Shown here in pieces: positions 37,125 to 50,015 of a DNA stretch of 64,000 bases (within the stretch, counting starts at the first letter, position 1; each line of letters opens with the position of its first letter). Both the position numbers and the translations under genes were made by a program. The notes under the pieces are model-generated. The model had not been told where the DNA came from. It did no database searches and worked only from the letters and a program-made list of their open reading frames with translations. The stretch is from Diatrype stigma (lineage: Eukaryota > Ascomycota > Sordariomycetes > Xylariales > Diatrypaceae), in NCBI GenBank assembly GCA_022225965.2, contig JAKJXP020000133.1:41672-105671 (forward strand), written 5' to 3'.

Positions 37125-38358
37125 GCGCATGTTCTGCCTACACCCGGAAGTTAGCTACACCGGGATTCTCACACACCCTTAGTTAACGTTAGCGCAATCG
37201 CTATGATGATGCGGTTACAGGGGATTACCAGACAGGGATTGTACCTATCAGATGTATGTGTGTGTCGGCGGTAGTCTTGATCCCACCCTCTTCTTGAGAA
37301 AGCAATACATAGCACACGATACGGAATATCATCCCTCCCTCCCACCTTTTTGGAAGACTCAGCACGCAATCAAGTATACCCGGTGTTTTCTATTTTGTTT
37401 TGGTGTCATGAAGTGGAGGTTCACTGGGATCTTACCACGTCCCCTATCTTGCGGTCATGTTTCGAAGTGACTACCTAGCCTCCTCCGAGAGCAAAGTGGG
37501 TGGTAATGGATATCGAAACCAGCAATAAATAGTATCAACATATCTGGCGGGCTTGGTGCATATCCTTGTTGCATGTCCTATGTCTAATGGGCATCTTGGG
37601 ATCATATGGCATTAGGGGGGGAAGAGGGGAACATGAAACATGAGGGTTCTTTGGCGTGTTGCTCTCACCAGGCTGACATGTTGACTACCCAGATCCAGTA
37701 AAGCTAGCAAAAAGGGCATGGAATGAAGCGAGCGAGTGGTGGAAGGGCTTGAGGGAATGGATACCATGTAATTCGTATAACTACTTACGTACCGAGAAAT
37801 GTCAGTCATCAAATCTTTTGGTCGACAATTGATGGTGTGGTGCAAGTACGGTTCCTTGATTTAAGTTTCATCGCGACATGAGGCTGGTTCCCTAGTTGGC
37901 TACCTTTTGTCACGCCTATAACAGAAGCAAGAGAAAACAATCAACTTTTATTTTTGCTGCAAATGTTGTATCTAGGCGAACTACGCCGCCCTAGAAGCCT
38001 GTTGGTACCAAAGAGGCCAGAAACGTACCTAACGTATCAGGCGAACAAGATCCCAATGGCACCCAAAGCGTCAATACTAACACCGATATTGCTCCTCATG
38101 ACTCATGCGAGGGAATCAGAAATGGGGGGGTCTCTCAGACAGAAGAGGGAGGGAACAAGGAGAACCACAACGCCAATAACGCCAGTCGTGCTCTCATGCA
38201 AGTGCGGGTTGGGGTTGGAGATGGGAGCACACAACTAGTCGGCCACATCATGATCCGTTGCCCTCCTAGCCCAGCCAATCTCGCTTGCATCCATCTTTCG
38301 TGCACAAGCAGTTATGCGTCTCAAACGCCTGTTCCCTGCCTGTATCACGCTATCGCAA
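37125..38358. other. Intergenic between convergent genes
   Basis: 1.2 kb with no credible coding frame. It holds the 3' ends of the repeat protein (plus) and the Dal5-type transporter (minus). Confidence 0.5.
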
Positions 38359-40453
38359 TCACAGCGTGAAGCGGAATGCCGGATGATAGTCGCCCATGTT
38401 ACCGACCTCCTCCTGGGAAGACTCGATCAGTCTGCGATCACGCTCCCCCTTCTCGCGCAGCCGGTTCTCGCGCCGGAGCAGCAGCACCAGGGCGGTGGCA
38501 GCCAGGGCGCCGAACCAGGTAAAACCCAAGGCGACGCCGTAGCCGGTTCGGTAGGTGGGGGCCTCGTCCGTGCGGAAGATGTTGGACGCGACCAGTCCCG
38601 CCACGTTGCCGATGGTGACCTGAATGCCCGAACCGAAGGCCCGCTTCCAATGGCCTGAGAGATTGTTGGAAAGCCAGGCCAGTGCGATCGGCGTGTTGAT
38701 GTAGCCGCCCATGGTTGCGAGGAAGACGGCGGCGTACTTGGTCCCGGATGAGAGGCTCTGGTAGTGGTGGTGCTGGGCGAGGAGGATACTGTACCCGATG
38801 GTGGAGATGGCGACTCCCAGCATGATAAAGCCATACCGGTGGCACAGCCGGTCTGAGGCCCATGCCACCGCAAGCATACCCACCGCCGCCACCACGTAAA
38901 CCGGAATCGTGTGCACCTGAGCCGACTCAGCCGTCCAGCCGAACTCCTTGAGGATTGTCGGCATGAAGAAAGTGGTAGAATATCCAGTAATACCAACGCC
39001 CATCTATGTATGTGTCGAGATTATAGCAAGTGGTCAGTAGAGGAACTCAAATGACGGGTGTGATTGACTCGAAAAAGGGGGAATAAGTCGAAAGTAGCAC
39101 TTACATAAATCAAAGAGCCGAGCCAGATCTTCCAGTCCATAAAGATACGCTTATAGGCGTAGGCATTGAGGGTATCCATGCGACCGACAACTTCATTGCT
39201 GCCGCAGTCATTTTCGAGCCGATCCATGAGCAGCTGGAATTCCTCGGCAGTCAGAAAACGGCACTTCTCTGGCCAGTCGACAATGAGGAAACACGCGCAC
39301 AGCGACACAAGCGCTGTGGCCGCCCCCTCAATGATGAAGATCCAACGCCACGCTGAAAGGCCGGCGCGTCCGCCTAGGTGCGCGATGGCATAGGCGAGGA
39401 GCTGGTAAGTCGAGTTGTTAGTCTCCCCCTTCTTATCTATCTCTGTAACAAGCAAGCAGCGCTGCAGGACGTGTGGTGCCTCATGATGTAATGGCATGCC
39501 AAAGGGGTGGGGGTAGGAATGGTGAAGCTCAAGAGATTGGGCCATAAGGAAGAAGGGGACATCAATGAACGTTCTTAGGATGAAAGAACTTACTCCTCCA
39601 AAAGCACCGCCAACTAGAGTAGAGCCGAAGAAGAAGCTCATGCGCTTCTGGAACTCATGGCGTTTGTAATACATGGACGTTAGGTAGATGCAACCTGGCA
39701 TGACACCAGCTTCAAAGACACCCAGGAGAAAACGGAGGGCCACGAGCGACTGGTAGCTCTGGACGAAGCCCATGCACATGTTGATGATTCCCCAGCAGAA
39801 CATGAGGCCTCCGAGATAGAACCTTGCGACGTTGAAAGTTAGTGGAAAGGAATTTTTGGAACTGGTCACAAGCTAACAAGGGGCCCAAGGCATATAGGGG
39901 CGGGGGTGAGGGGTCAGATTGGGTCAGCATCTGCCAGGTGAACTCACGATGGTCGCAATTTGCGGATGATCATGTTGCTCGGAAGCTCAAGCAGGATGTA
40001 CGGAACGAAGTAGACCTAAAGCCACAAAGTCAGGTCAGTGTCATTGATTTTCAAGGGGAAGAGATATGAAAGACATGGGAAGTGGTTCATATAAGGCAGA
40101 TGTCTCACAAAAAGGGCAATGTTGAACCGGTTGCCAGTCAGGTCGAGCTCCTCAGTCAGGCCCTGGATTCTGGCATTGCTGATGTTGATGCGATCCAGGA
40201 AAGACATCATGAAGACCACAAACAGAATCGGAAAAACAGCGAGGTCAATCTTGCGCACAAGACGATCCTCCAGGGTCTGCTTGCTGGTGCCGTGGAGGTC
40301 GACGACGGAGCTAGAATTGGAAGAAGTGGGTGCTGCTGTCAAGAGTTGCGACATGGCGACATGATCGCCACCATCACCGTTCTTCCCATCCTTAGACAGG
40401 GTGGTGATGGCCTTAGTCAGTGGCGCTGTGCCACCGAGGTTATCTCCAGCCAT
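38359..40453 (-). CDS. MFS transporter, allantoate permease (Dal5) / anion:cation symporter family
   Basis: Five exons, complement(38359..39003, 39105..39401, 39594..39822, 39948..40015, 40109..40453), 527 residues. It is a plasma-membrane proton-coupled importer of small organic anions. The family covers allantoate, ureidosuccinate, nicotinate, biotin-precursor and similar substrates, and the substrate here cannot be read. After an 85-residue cytosolic N-terminus, the first helix ends in FLDRINISNARIQGL, the family signature. Then come YFVPYILLELPSNMIIRK, LRFLLGVFEAGVMPG, and AWRWIFIIEGAATALV before the central loop (PEKCRFLTAEE). The C-terminal half is in the last exon. The ATG at 40453 was chosen; an in-frame ATG at 40549 would add 32 residues. 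The third intron (39402-39593) is unusually long. Confidence 0.9.
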
Positions 40454-43285
40454 CGGAGTAGTGGTACGCACTGCGATTTCGCTGTATTGTGTTCTTGGGC
40501 GATACGAAGGTGAGAGTCTGTGTGAAAGGTGTATTCTGTCGGCGACCAAAGGGAGGATACAGAAGTGGGATTCTGTGTAAAGTGTAAAAGGTCCTTCCCC
40601 TCGACGATCAAAGGCAAGGGTGGAAAGAAAGGCAGGTGGAGGAGGTACCGGTTGCGCAGTGAATTGACTGACAAGTCAGTGACGAATGGGGCAATAACGT
40701 CTACCAGAGGTAAATGGAGGCCAGACAAGAGATGAATGGACTAAATAGTCCTTGTTCAGAAGAACTCTGGTAACCTGCTATCTCAGGTGACGGACGCGTA
40801 TCGACGGCGTGCATCTACCTAGGCGAGATAGTAGGTGTATGTGTGTGCGTGCGTGTGTGTGTGTGTGTATGTGTATCAGAGGGCTTCCGTATCTCGAAGT
40901 GTTGAGGCAACCAGATAACCAGAGATACAGGTACTAGGTATCAAGGATAAGATGATATTCCTGCCAGTCTAGCAGTCTGCCAGTCTGCCAGTCAACCTGC
41001 CTAGGTATCAGTCTATCAGTCTATTAGTACACCAGGTAGGTAGTATTCCGTATGCAATGTTTCGTCGTGATTAATCGACTCCAGGTGTTTGTAGTGGCCA
41101 GTGCTCTTATATAGGAACCATATCAGCTCAGGAACATGACTGCATCGTGGGCAGGCTTGGCTGATTGGTTACATAGTACCTACTCGTAAGTATCTCTGCC
41201 TTGTTCCCTGTATTACTCTATGCACCGGGCCACTTAGCACTACCTAGATACCTACCTAGAGTTCTGATCTTGTCCTGTCGTGACTCTTTACTACCTGCAT
41301 GTGTAGGTACTGCATCGGCCCGAGACTCGAGAGATCGCTCCCCAGTAGGAAACAACGGCTACCTGGGCAAGGGAGCTGTGCCGTCACTTCTTCCCTGGTA
41401 GGTCAAGTTAGATAAGTAGGTAGACAAAGTCGATGGGCCAATGTCCCTCTATACTGTGTACTTCGTCTGCCTGTATACTACAAACCTATGAGACTCGTCG
41501 TATATGTAACATGCTGTAACAGCACTGACGATCAAGGCATGCATAGATTGATCTACCATGACTATCATGATTATACATGACAAGACAAGTCCGCTGACAG
41601 GCCGTAGGGAGCATGTCTTCAACCGTAAGAACCAAGTAGCCAAAAGTTGTGCTAATCTGAGGCGGTCACATCCCGTTACCAATTACCAACGCTCGTCATA
41701 CCTCGGGATAACCTCGTGGGGACATAGGGTTGGACACATACGTAGCCGTTCGAAAATACCCTATCTGGAAGAGCATCTCGAAGATGTATGGTCCCAAGCA
41801 CCTGCATATCCACCCCTAGATTAACATCGTATTTTGTGCCACCATCTCCCAGGATACGTGTAGTATCCGTGTATCCACTACACCCGCATCTTGCATACTG
41901 GAATGAGCAGTCCCGGCAGTTCTAGGTATGACAGGTAAAATGTTCGTAGGAAAGGATCCAGGCAAGGGAAAAGAATGCACCCGAAGGTAATTACTAAACA
42001 GGCTCATAGTTGACAAGATAGCGAGTGCTTTAGTCATGGCAGCATGTAGCCATGGCATCACTTGTCTTTCCTAGCTATAACAGGGGATACACTCAGATTA
42101 TGAGGTATGCTGGTGTGAGGCCTCGTGGTACTTGATACAATAGGCTGAAATGGCCTCGATGGCATTGCTAGGTTCACGATCTCGTGAACTTCCTGCTGCC
42201 TCTAGCCATCAAATGGCATAGACAGCTAGCCTTTCTCAAGGCGCCCTTAAGGACCCCATCGCCAAGAAGAGAGAAGCGCTCGCTCTTTATATCGGCTTAT
42301 TTTCACCTAGGATGGATAATCGACAGAACGACGAGGAACAGACATCATTAGGACTACTTGCTGCTCCAACAAACTATATTCCCATGTCAAGTACGCGAGT
42401 AGAAATTATCGTGGAGTTGCTGTGTTGGTTGGAACAGGCAACGGCATGTCAAGAAATCCATGGGAAGTCGCACGCTTCCCTTCTCAATCTTGTACCTTTC
42501 GTGACACAAACGGATCGTCACATTAAGGTTGGGCGCATAAAGGGAGTGATGGAATCTTGGCTATATTTGCAGTGATTGTGTGACATCTACGGCCTTGCCG
42601 CACTGGTGGCTCTAGCATCATGTTGATATTGTAGGTTCGAGGGTCTTCGAGTCCCTGATCGGTAGCCTCACGGGGCTTTCACCAGATACCAACCAGACGG
42701 CCAGAGAATAGTAGACTTGGTACCGGTTCGGCTTTCCACGTGCAAGCAGCTAGCTTCGATGGAGGCATTAGTCGGTTGATTAGGCCACCAGGTCGGAAAC
42801 TGTTTAATACCTAACCTATGTACATAGCTGGCTCCCATGAGGTCATTCCTACCTATTGTCCACCACACCAGGGCCCTTACAGTGCACTTCGCAGTAGTCA
42901 TTGTGACAAGACAGACCTATAAGGTACCTACTGTGTGTATCCGACATCCATCCAAGCAGCCGAGTTGAAATAGTCTAGGACTACTACGACCCGGGACACC
43001 TTTGGACCTCACCCAAGTTGCAACAAACTTCCTCGCTTCGGAGAACACAGAAGACTGGGAAAAAAGTCAAGTCCCCTCCCACACACTTTTCTTCCTCGCT
43101 TCGCACCGGTGCTCTCTTCAGGGAAGTAAGAAGGAAACGCGTGATCCCAACAACCTTCAACATTCCTCTCTAGCCCATACCTTCGATACCTTCAACACTC
43201 GTACACAACTTCGCAGGATTCCATCTCGATACCCTTAGGCATAGACACACAAACACCTGCGCGTCTACGCGTCTACGTCTCGACA
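40454..43285. other. 2.8-kb intergenic region between divergent genes
   Basis: No gene seen. It includes a GT repeat, TACCTAGGTA-type motifs (40816, 40998, 41242), a CAGTCTGC/CAGTCTAT run near 40970-41025, and a long pyrimidine-rich leader (about 43000-43280) before the receptor gene. An 87-codon frame at 42312-42575 has no recognisable domain. Confidence 0.5.
40835..40875. repeat. GT dinucleotide microsatellite
   Basis: Roughly 40 bp of GT units with a few interruptions (GC, AT). Confidence 0.8.
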
Positions 43286-44719
43286 ATGGACGGCCCACCA
43301 CCCAAAGCCAGCAATGCTCACATGATCTCCATCCCGGTTGTCGTCTTCTTCGTCCTTGGCCCGCTGATGGTGTTTATCCGGGCGTGGTGCCACAAGCGAA
43401 CTCGCGGCATGCTAGGTGCAGACGACCTCATTATGATGGCAGGCTTGGTAAGTTTGATAGCATGATTGCCTTCTTTCCTTGACTTCCTGGCCTTCCTTGA
43501 ATTCCTTGCCTTCCTTGGATTCCTTGCCTCGCCTGCAGCATACTGCTTGCTTTCCCCTTTCCCCATGGCGCTCTCTTCTTCGTTGCTATTTTCAGGTTGA
43601 ACAGTCCGTTCAGCCAGACCTCCATGGCCATGTGACTGATACTAACCTTGATAACAGGCGGCCGCATTGGCTTCGGGAGTGATCATGATCTTGGCCTGCC
43701 AGTACGGCTACGGTCAACACTGGTTGGACTTGACTCCTTTCCAGCAACGCGAGTCCCTCAAGGTGAGTTTGTTTACTTACCTACCTAGGAAATGCGAACC
43801 TCGCTGTCTCCGGGATGACTGATTGAATGACTGACTGACTGATGAATACGGCTTGCCCTTCCTTCAGTACTTCTACCTCTGCCAGATTACCTACAAGCTC
43901 AGCATCAACTCCACCAAGGCCGCCATCTTGCTGTTGTACCGCCGAATCTTCGACGGGATCCGCAGGTTCCGATGGGCTTGCACCTTCATGCTGGCCTGTG
44001 TCGGCAGCTTCTGCATCGCAACCACTATGGCGACCATCTTCCAGTGCACACCCGTCGTGCGGGCCTTCGATCGCTCCGTCGAGGGCCACTGCATCAGCAA
44101 CAGCCCGTTCTGGTATGCCAACGCCGGCTTCAACATCTCGACGGACTTCATCATCCTCCTGATGCCCATGCCTCTGGTGTATCGGTTGAAGATCCCGGCC
44201 CTGCAGAAGATCGGCCTATGCATGGTGTTTGCCTTGGGTATCTTGTAAGTTGGACCAGCCTATTATCTGTCTACGTGCCCGCCTGTCCAAGAAGCAGCAA
44301 ATGGAGGCTAACGAACGCGGTCATCACACATTAGTGTCGTCATTACTTCCTGCCTGCGCGTCACGACGATTGACATCCAGGCGAAGACGAATGACAAGAC
44401 TTACGATGTGGCCTCGACCACCTGGACCATTGTGGAGATGAACGTGGCCATCCTGTGCGCCTGCCTCCCTCAAGTCCGACCGATGATCGCCTGGCTGTTT
44501 CCCAAGCTCGTGCAGTTTTACCATCGCAGCTGCAGCTCCGTCACCAGCTCCAGCGCCAGATCCTACGGACGGGGAGGCGACAAGCGCAATGGCCAGAGCG
44601 CGTACGATAGCACTGGTGCCATCACCGCACCGCAGTCGTCGACCACGCCCGAGGCCGAAGATCTCGGTCATGAACTCGATTCCCTGAACGACGTCCACGG
44701 TCGACCATACCACCAGTAA
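43286..44719 (+). CDS. PTH11-type seven-helix receptor-like protein (fungal rhodopsin-domain family)
   Basis: Four exons, 43286..43447, 43658..43762, 43868..44244 and 44335..44719, 342 residues. The family contains plasma-membrane GPCR-like proteins; Pth11 of Magnaporthe senses surface cues. There is no N-terminal CFEM domain, so it is of the CFEM-less type. Visible: a first helix followed by FIRAWCHKR and GADDLIMMAG (the family's R-x-x-DD-x-x-M region), a YGYGQHWLDLT loop, and ITYKLSINSTKAAILLLYRRIF. An extracellular loop contains FQCTPVVRAF and GHCIS, then come later helices with STDFIILLMPMPLVY, and finally CLPQVRPMIAW. The cytosolic tail is Ser/Gly-rich. It is convergent with the MFS gene downstream. 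The ligand is unknown. Confidence 0.88.
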
Positions 44720-45691
44720 TGCAGGCCTAGCTAGTTAGCTAGGTACATGCGTCTTCGGCGGGGGGCGATCACGAAATGCCAATTTCAAGAGACGGTGTCA
44801 ATGTCGATGACAATGTCGTAAGGAGGCAATGGAATATGGTGTGGTACTGCAGTCCTCCTGGGATGTAAGACCTACACGAGTGCCTGGTCTAGTCATACAG
44901 TCATGTTAGACTTGCAAGATACACCTTTGTACCACGCAACAACTAGACTTGAGGAGAAGGGGGTACTTTTCGGCGTCTGAACGGGAACCCAGGGAGTATT
45001 CGGAGTTCGGACTTTTGATGTTAGAACGGTATGATACCCAGAGAGTGGCTGATACAGCACTCGAGCAAGTAGATTGATTGATGAATTCACGGATATGACA
45101 TGATTAAACTACGATTTGCCCTTAACTTTTGCATTGTATTGATTATACATCGATGATCCTGCATGCACCTACTGAATAAAATAAGGGTGGTGCCGACTTG
45201 TGGAAAACAGCGCATGAAGAGCCCACAACTCGCCGGTAGGAGTCTGAAGAAGAATGGAGGGGGAAGAAAGGTAGAACATACGGAGTAGATAAGTTATATA
45301 TCACTTCCGACGCGATTCGATCTCCATGAAAACATCGTTCTATAAACAATTACCACATGTACCTAAGTATCTAACAGCATGAGCATGCGACAACTTGAAG
45401 GATGCAGACGCTGGCTGTGCGATAGCGTCGATCAGAAGACGACCAAGATGGGTATCATACAACCGACCAATTAAATATAATCTTGGCCGAATCCAAAACC
45501 TCCCACCCAAATATGTACCTACTGCAAATCGGACATGATTCGCCAACACCTTCAATCAAAGTCCCGCAGGGTTCCTACCAAGGAGCATGAAGTCATTCAT
45601 GCACGACGAACGCCCCGGATTTTCTGCCTCTCTGCTACGTCAACACCCCCTCCCCGCTTTTGACATCGGCGATGCTGCTTCTCGAGATCAA
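44720..45691. other. Intergenic between convergent genes
   Basis: About 970 bp with no coding feature recognised. It holds the 3' flanks of the PTH11-type and DHA1 genes. Confidence 0.5.
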
Positions 45692-47676
45692 TCACTGCCC
45701 GATCTGGTGTGTTGGGACCGAAACAATCGGAGCCAGGTTCGGGTGCAATTCGTCGTCCCGGTCCACGTCGACACTATTCGCGCGGCTGCCCTGCCTGCTG
45801 GAAAGACGGGTTTCTGCCTGGCGACTCGCGTAGTAGGAGCTGTGGCGCGACGTACCACCATATCGCAAGGATGGTCGCGTCGCAGTCGATGTTCGGGGCG
45901 GTTCTGCGTGGTGATCATGGTGCGGTGCACTGAGTCGGCGCCCCTGGTACTCGTGACTGCCATGTTGCAGACTCTGGGCGAACGGCGATCGCTTCCGCAA
46001 GACGGGTCCTTTCCAATAGATGATATAAATGGCGATGACTAGGATGAACGCAATGCAGAATAGGATCGTCGAAGCGTATTCCAGGTTCTTTCCCTTCTCG
46101 ACGCCGATGTTGGAATAGAACGGAGTCGCCGGCACCGTCAGGACACCAGCAAGGAAATCACGAGCCCAGCCATTGCCGCCCGTCGCGGAAGCCGAGTATG
46201 GCCCATAGGCGCAAATCATATAGTCAATGGTGGCCATGTAGATGGCGTAATTGGCAATGCCAATGATCGCGCTGCCGAACATGGTTCCTATCCAATGAAG
46301 CGGCGGGCCACTGCTGGTCCAGGCGAAAATGATAAGCCCGATGGGCAAGCAGGGCGCAAGCCACAACAAGAGATCGAGCCTCGATTCGAACTGGACGTGC
46401 TCGTCGTGGGGGTGTGCGTTGCGTGCCCTCTCGTTCCGCCTGAACGCTGGGATGAACATGATCCAGGCGAGGACGTAGCCAATACCGATCGGGACAAAGG
46501 ACAGGCCGACCTGGTATGCATTGAATCCCCACTGGTCATAGACGAGCACAAAAGATTGGATGCACATGAAGATCAGCGCGTCGGAGAACCCAGAGAGTAG
46601 AGACAGCACAAGGACGATCGGTTCGGTCAAGAACATGCGGAAGGGCCGGAACCAGGTGTACATCAGCTCCTTGAAGGTGAAGCGATCCTTGAAGGACTCG
46701 ATCTCATCGGGGCCATACACGTTGGGGTCCTGGCCGGTCTTTCTCCGCTGCTTAGCAATTCGGTTGAGCATTACCGTGGTTCGCGTTTCAGGGACGGTCA
46801 ACAGGTGAAGCAGCTGGACAGCACCGCCGAAGATAAGCTGAATCCAGATGCACCATCGCCAGGGGAGGAATTGTTGGACGAATCCACCGACGATAGGGCC
46901 TAGAATCGATCCACCAACGGACGAGAAGACGCTGTATGACGAAGAATCAGGTCAGCCAGGATACCACCATGGTGAAGGGTGAACGAGGAACGACGAGCCA
47001 TAGGGGCTGGTGACACTCACATGAAAGCCACCGCATATTGCTGGTGATCACTCTCGTACATATCGGCAATCATGCCGAGGGTCACACTACCGCCGGCCGT
47101 TGAAAGACCTCCTAGGGCTCGGCCCACTATAACGGAGGCAAAGTTGGGAGCCAACGCGACTGGGAGCGTCCATATGTTGGTGAAGAACAGCGATAACTGG
47201 AGGATGGGCTTGCGACCGAACTCTTCAGACCAAGGCGCCCATAGCTCACATCCGAACGCATAAGTGATTAGGAAAACGGCGGCACCGGCACGGGCTGCCT
47301 GCTCGGTGACCCCGAACTCCTCGGATATACCCCCGATACCGTTCGAGTATAGAGAGGTGTTGAAGTTCATGGATGTCTGGACCAGGAAGATGACGGTAAG
47401 AATCCACCACTTCTTCCAGCTGGGGAACGCGAAGCCAAGCTCGCCCTCGCACTCGTCCTCGGTAATTTCTCGCTTCCCGGTTTCCACCTCCCTCTTCTCC
47501 TTGTCTAGCTCACGGGCAGCGACGGTCTGGTCGACGGTCGGTCCTATGATGGTATTCCCACCGGGGGCAGCGAAGTCGTGGCCGATGACGGTAGAGCCGG
47601 AACTATTAGGCCCGCCATCATGGTTGTTCGCCGGGGGCTGAAGCGACCCAGCCCACTCTTTCGAGTCCTCGGCCAT
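45692..47676 (-). CDS. MFS transporter, DHA1 (Tpo/Flr1-like polyamine or drug) family
   Basis: Two exons, complement(45692..46931, 47021..47676), 631 residues, phase-2 intron. The family comprises plasma-membrane drug/polyamine:H+ antiporters, usually exporters. A long polar N-terminus (about 95 residues) precedes WILTVIFLVQTSMNFNTSLY. The second and third helices carry ELWAPWSEEFGRKPIL (motif A type) and VGRALGGLSTAGGSVTLG, followed by IADMYESDHQQYAVAF and GSILGPIVGGF, typical of the Tpo/Flr1 branch. The central loop, six more helices and a long His/Arg/Ser-rich cytosolic tail (about residue 530 onward) follow. The tail is long for the family. The start is the first ATG of the frame; upstream in-frame sequence has only non-ATG codons. 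The substrate is unknown. Confidence 0.9.
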
Positions 47677-49960
47677 GTTGGATGCCGCCTTGCTGACTTG
47701 ACTCTGCGTACGAAACGGGAAACCCACAGCAGCAAGTAGCAAATAGGCGATGCCAGCCGATGGAACTTAATACCGGACTAGCAAAACTTTGAATATGGGT
47801 TGAAGGAGAGGTACACTCAGTGATACCCAGGAACACCACTAGGACCCTCGTGAACAGTCACAGTCCGTATGAACAGCAGCCGATGGGGACGATGGGGGCT
47901 GAACAGAGAGTGGTAGTGAACGAGGAGATGAAAGTTTGGGGGAGAGGAAAATCTAGGGGGCTGCTCCAGTTATGTATGTAAGAATCTGGAGGAGCCAGTG
48001 CGTGAATATAAGATCATGGGGAACCATGGACAGAGGGAGAGTGAAAAAATAGAATGCAACTAGCGCGGAGATGGTCCTGGAGCCACGAGAGATCCTGGGA
48101 TAGGCCTGTGTGGGATGTGGCCTCGGGTCCCGGACGCGATGGCATGTACCATCCGTCTCTGACCGACGAGTTCCCAACTTACAAAGGGCAACCGGGTAGT
48201 CAGGCAGTCAGGTAGTGACATAGATAGGTAGTGACATATGCAGTGACATACCAGGTAGTGACTTACAAGATGCAGCAGCAGCGAGGTGCTTTAGGCTGGC
48301 TGGTAGGATGCCGAACTAAGACTATGTAGGTAATAACGAGCCACCCTCAACCCTACAACTTCCAGGTTGCTATAAGCGAACGTCGATACTTGCATATAGG
48401 GAGAAGGAAGTATCCGGCTGGCCTACCTTGCCTGCCTACGTACTACCTCCTCGAAACAGCCATCATACATACATATCCCAATACCATAATTACAAGCAGA
48501 CATGCAGACTTACTACCTAGTACTATGTACCTACCAAGGTATGTATGACGGGCTCGGTTGGCCGGTCTTGTGCCAGTTCGGCCTCCTGGTTGCGGATTTC
48601 TTGTCTTGGTCGTGGTGCGCCCCCACAATGACGCACTTCAGTTTGTTGCAAGCACGCCCGCACTTCGCGGTACCTAAGCACTAACATCCAATGCTACATA
48701 CCTACCAGGTAGGTACATACACAGCTGTTACATACAGACCTACCTCGATACACCCGAGGAGTCGAGGACAATAGGAGCAAGGCGTGGGTGGACACTGCGA
48801 TATCCAATTACCGTTGCTCACATCCATCCCGTCTCACACATCAGACGCATGTACAAATTAGGTTTGACTAGGTACATGCCAAAAACTGTCGGAAACAACC
48901 TGGAACTGTGATATATGTCAACAAAGTCGCATAAGATGCGTACCGGAGCACCTGGGTACCTAGGTATCTACGTAGCTTTGCAGCGCATGCAGGTGCGCAG
49001 TGATACCAGAGGATCATATCAATTGTACGATATATTGTGCGATCTCTAGATTACCTGACAAGCCGCACAAGCCTGACTAATAGCCTTCTCCTACACGTGC
49101 GATCTTGGATCGTACATACCATTGTATTGCATGTATCATACGATAGATGTGCTCCTACCTCAATCCCAGATACCTTAAACCGTACGAAGGTTATGCCCAT
49201 AGTTAAGGTTGTTTATCTATAAGGACGAATAGTACGTACATACATACCTAGGTATGTACGTAGCTACCTAACCAACATATGTATGTACTGGTAGCATGCC
49301 TATACTACATACAGCTACAGTATGTAGTTCTTGAGCCACACTTAACCAAAAGCTTATGTACGTATGTAGTTAATGCAGTATGAGTGCTATCCTTAGTGGG
49401 CTTAAAGCCTAGAGGAGATGCAAACAGTACCTACCTAGCTGCCTTGTATTACGTATTAATGGCAGACAGTGTCTCCCGTATGTCTTTTCTTCTTTGCACG
49501 TACATAGACACGTGCATGCTATCAACTGTTCCTTATGGCTGCAACCTTCATATAAATACCATAACAGTCATCTAGGCGGTAGTAGTATAAACAGACGAAC
49601 CTACCGCATAACTACATGTACAGAGATTATACAGCACTACAGTATACGCTATACATGTATATATGTACGAAGTATGTATGGATGCACACTATGCACACCA
49701 CGTATGCGCTGAGGGGTGTTCTAGTGCTCTGGCGGCACCGCGGAAACCGTCAATGCGCTTTGTTATTGTACCTAAGTATGTACCTGAGTACTAGAGCCTC
49801 AACTCGGCTTACCCGCGCCATCCAGCTGCCATCAGCCATCAGCCACCAGCCATCAAACCATCCCAGCCCAATTGCCTAGGTAGGTTCCCACTCACCCACT
49901 CTCTCCCACGCTCTTGCTGTGCTACCCCAGTGGAGCCCCCAGAGCCCCAGCCTGTCGTGA

Positions 49961-50015
49961 GCATCCTGGTCCGGCATCCTGGCATCCTGGCATCTTGACA
50001 TCCTGGCATCTTGGC
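49961..50015. repeat. 10-bp tandem repeat (GGCATCCT-type)
   Basis: About five imperfect copies of a CATCCTGG unit, with C/T variants in later copies (CATCTTGA, CATCTTGG). Confidence 0.75.

Noticed and set aside
42312..42575. 87-codon plus-strand frame beginning MDNRQNDEEQ
   Set aside because: No domain, splice continuation or homologue is recognisable, and length alone is not evidence.
42620..42670. GGTTCGAGGG... tRNA-like stretch
   Set aside because: The loop size is wrong and no cloverleaf can be drawn.
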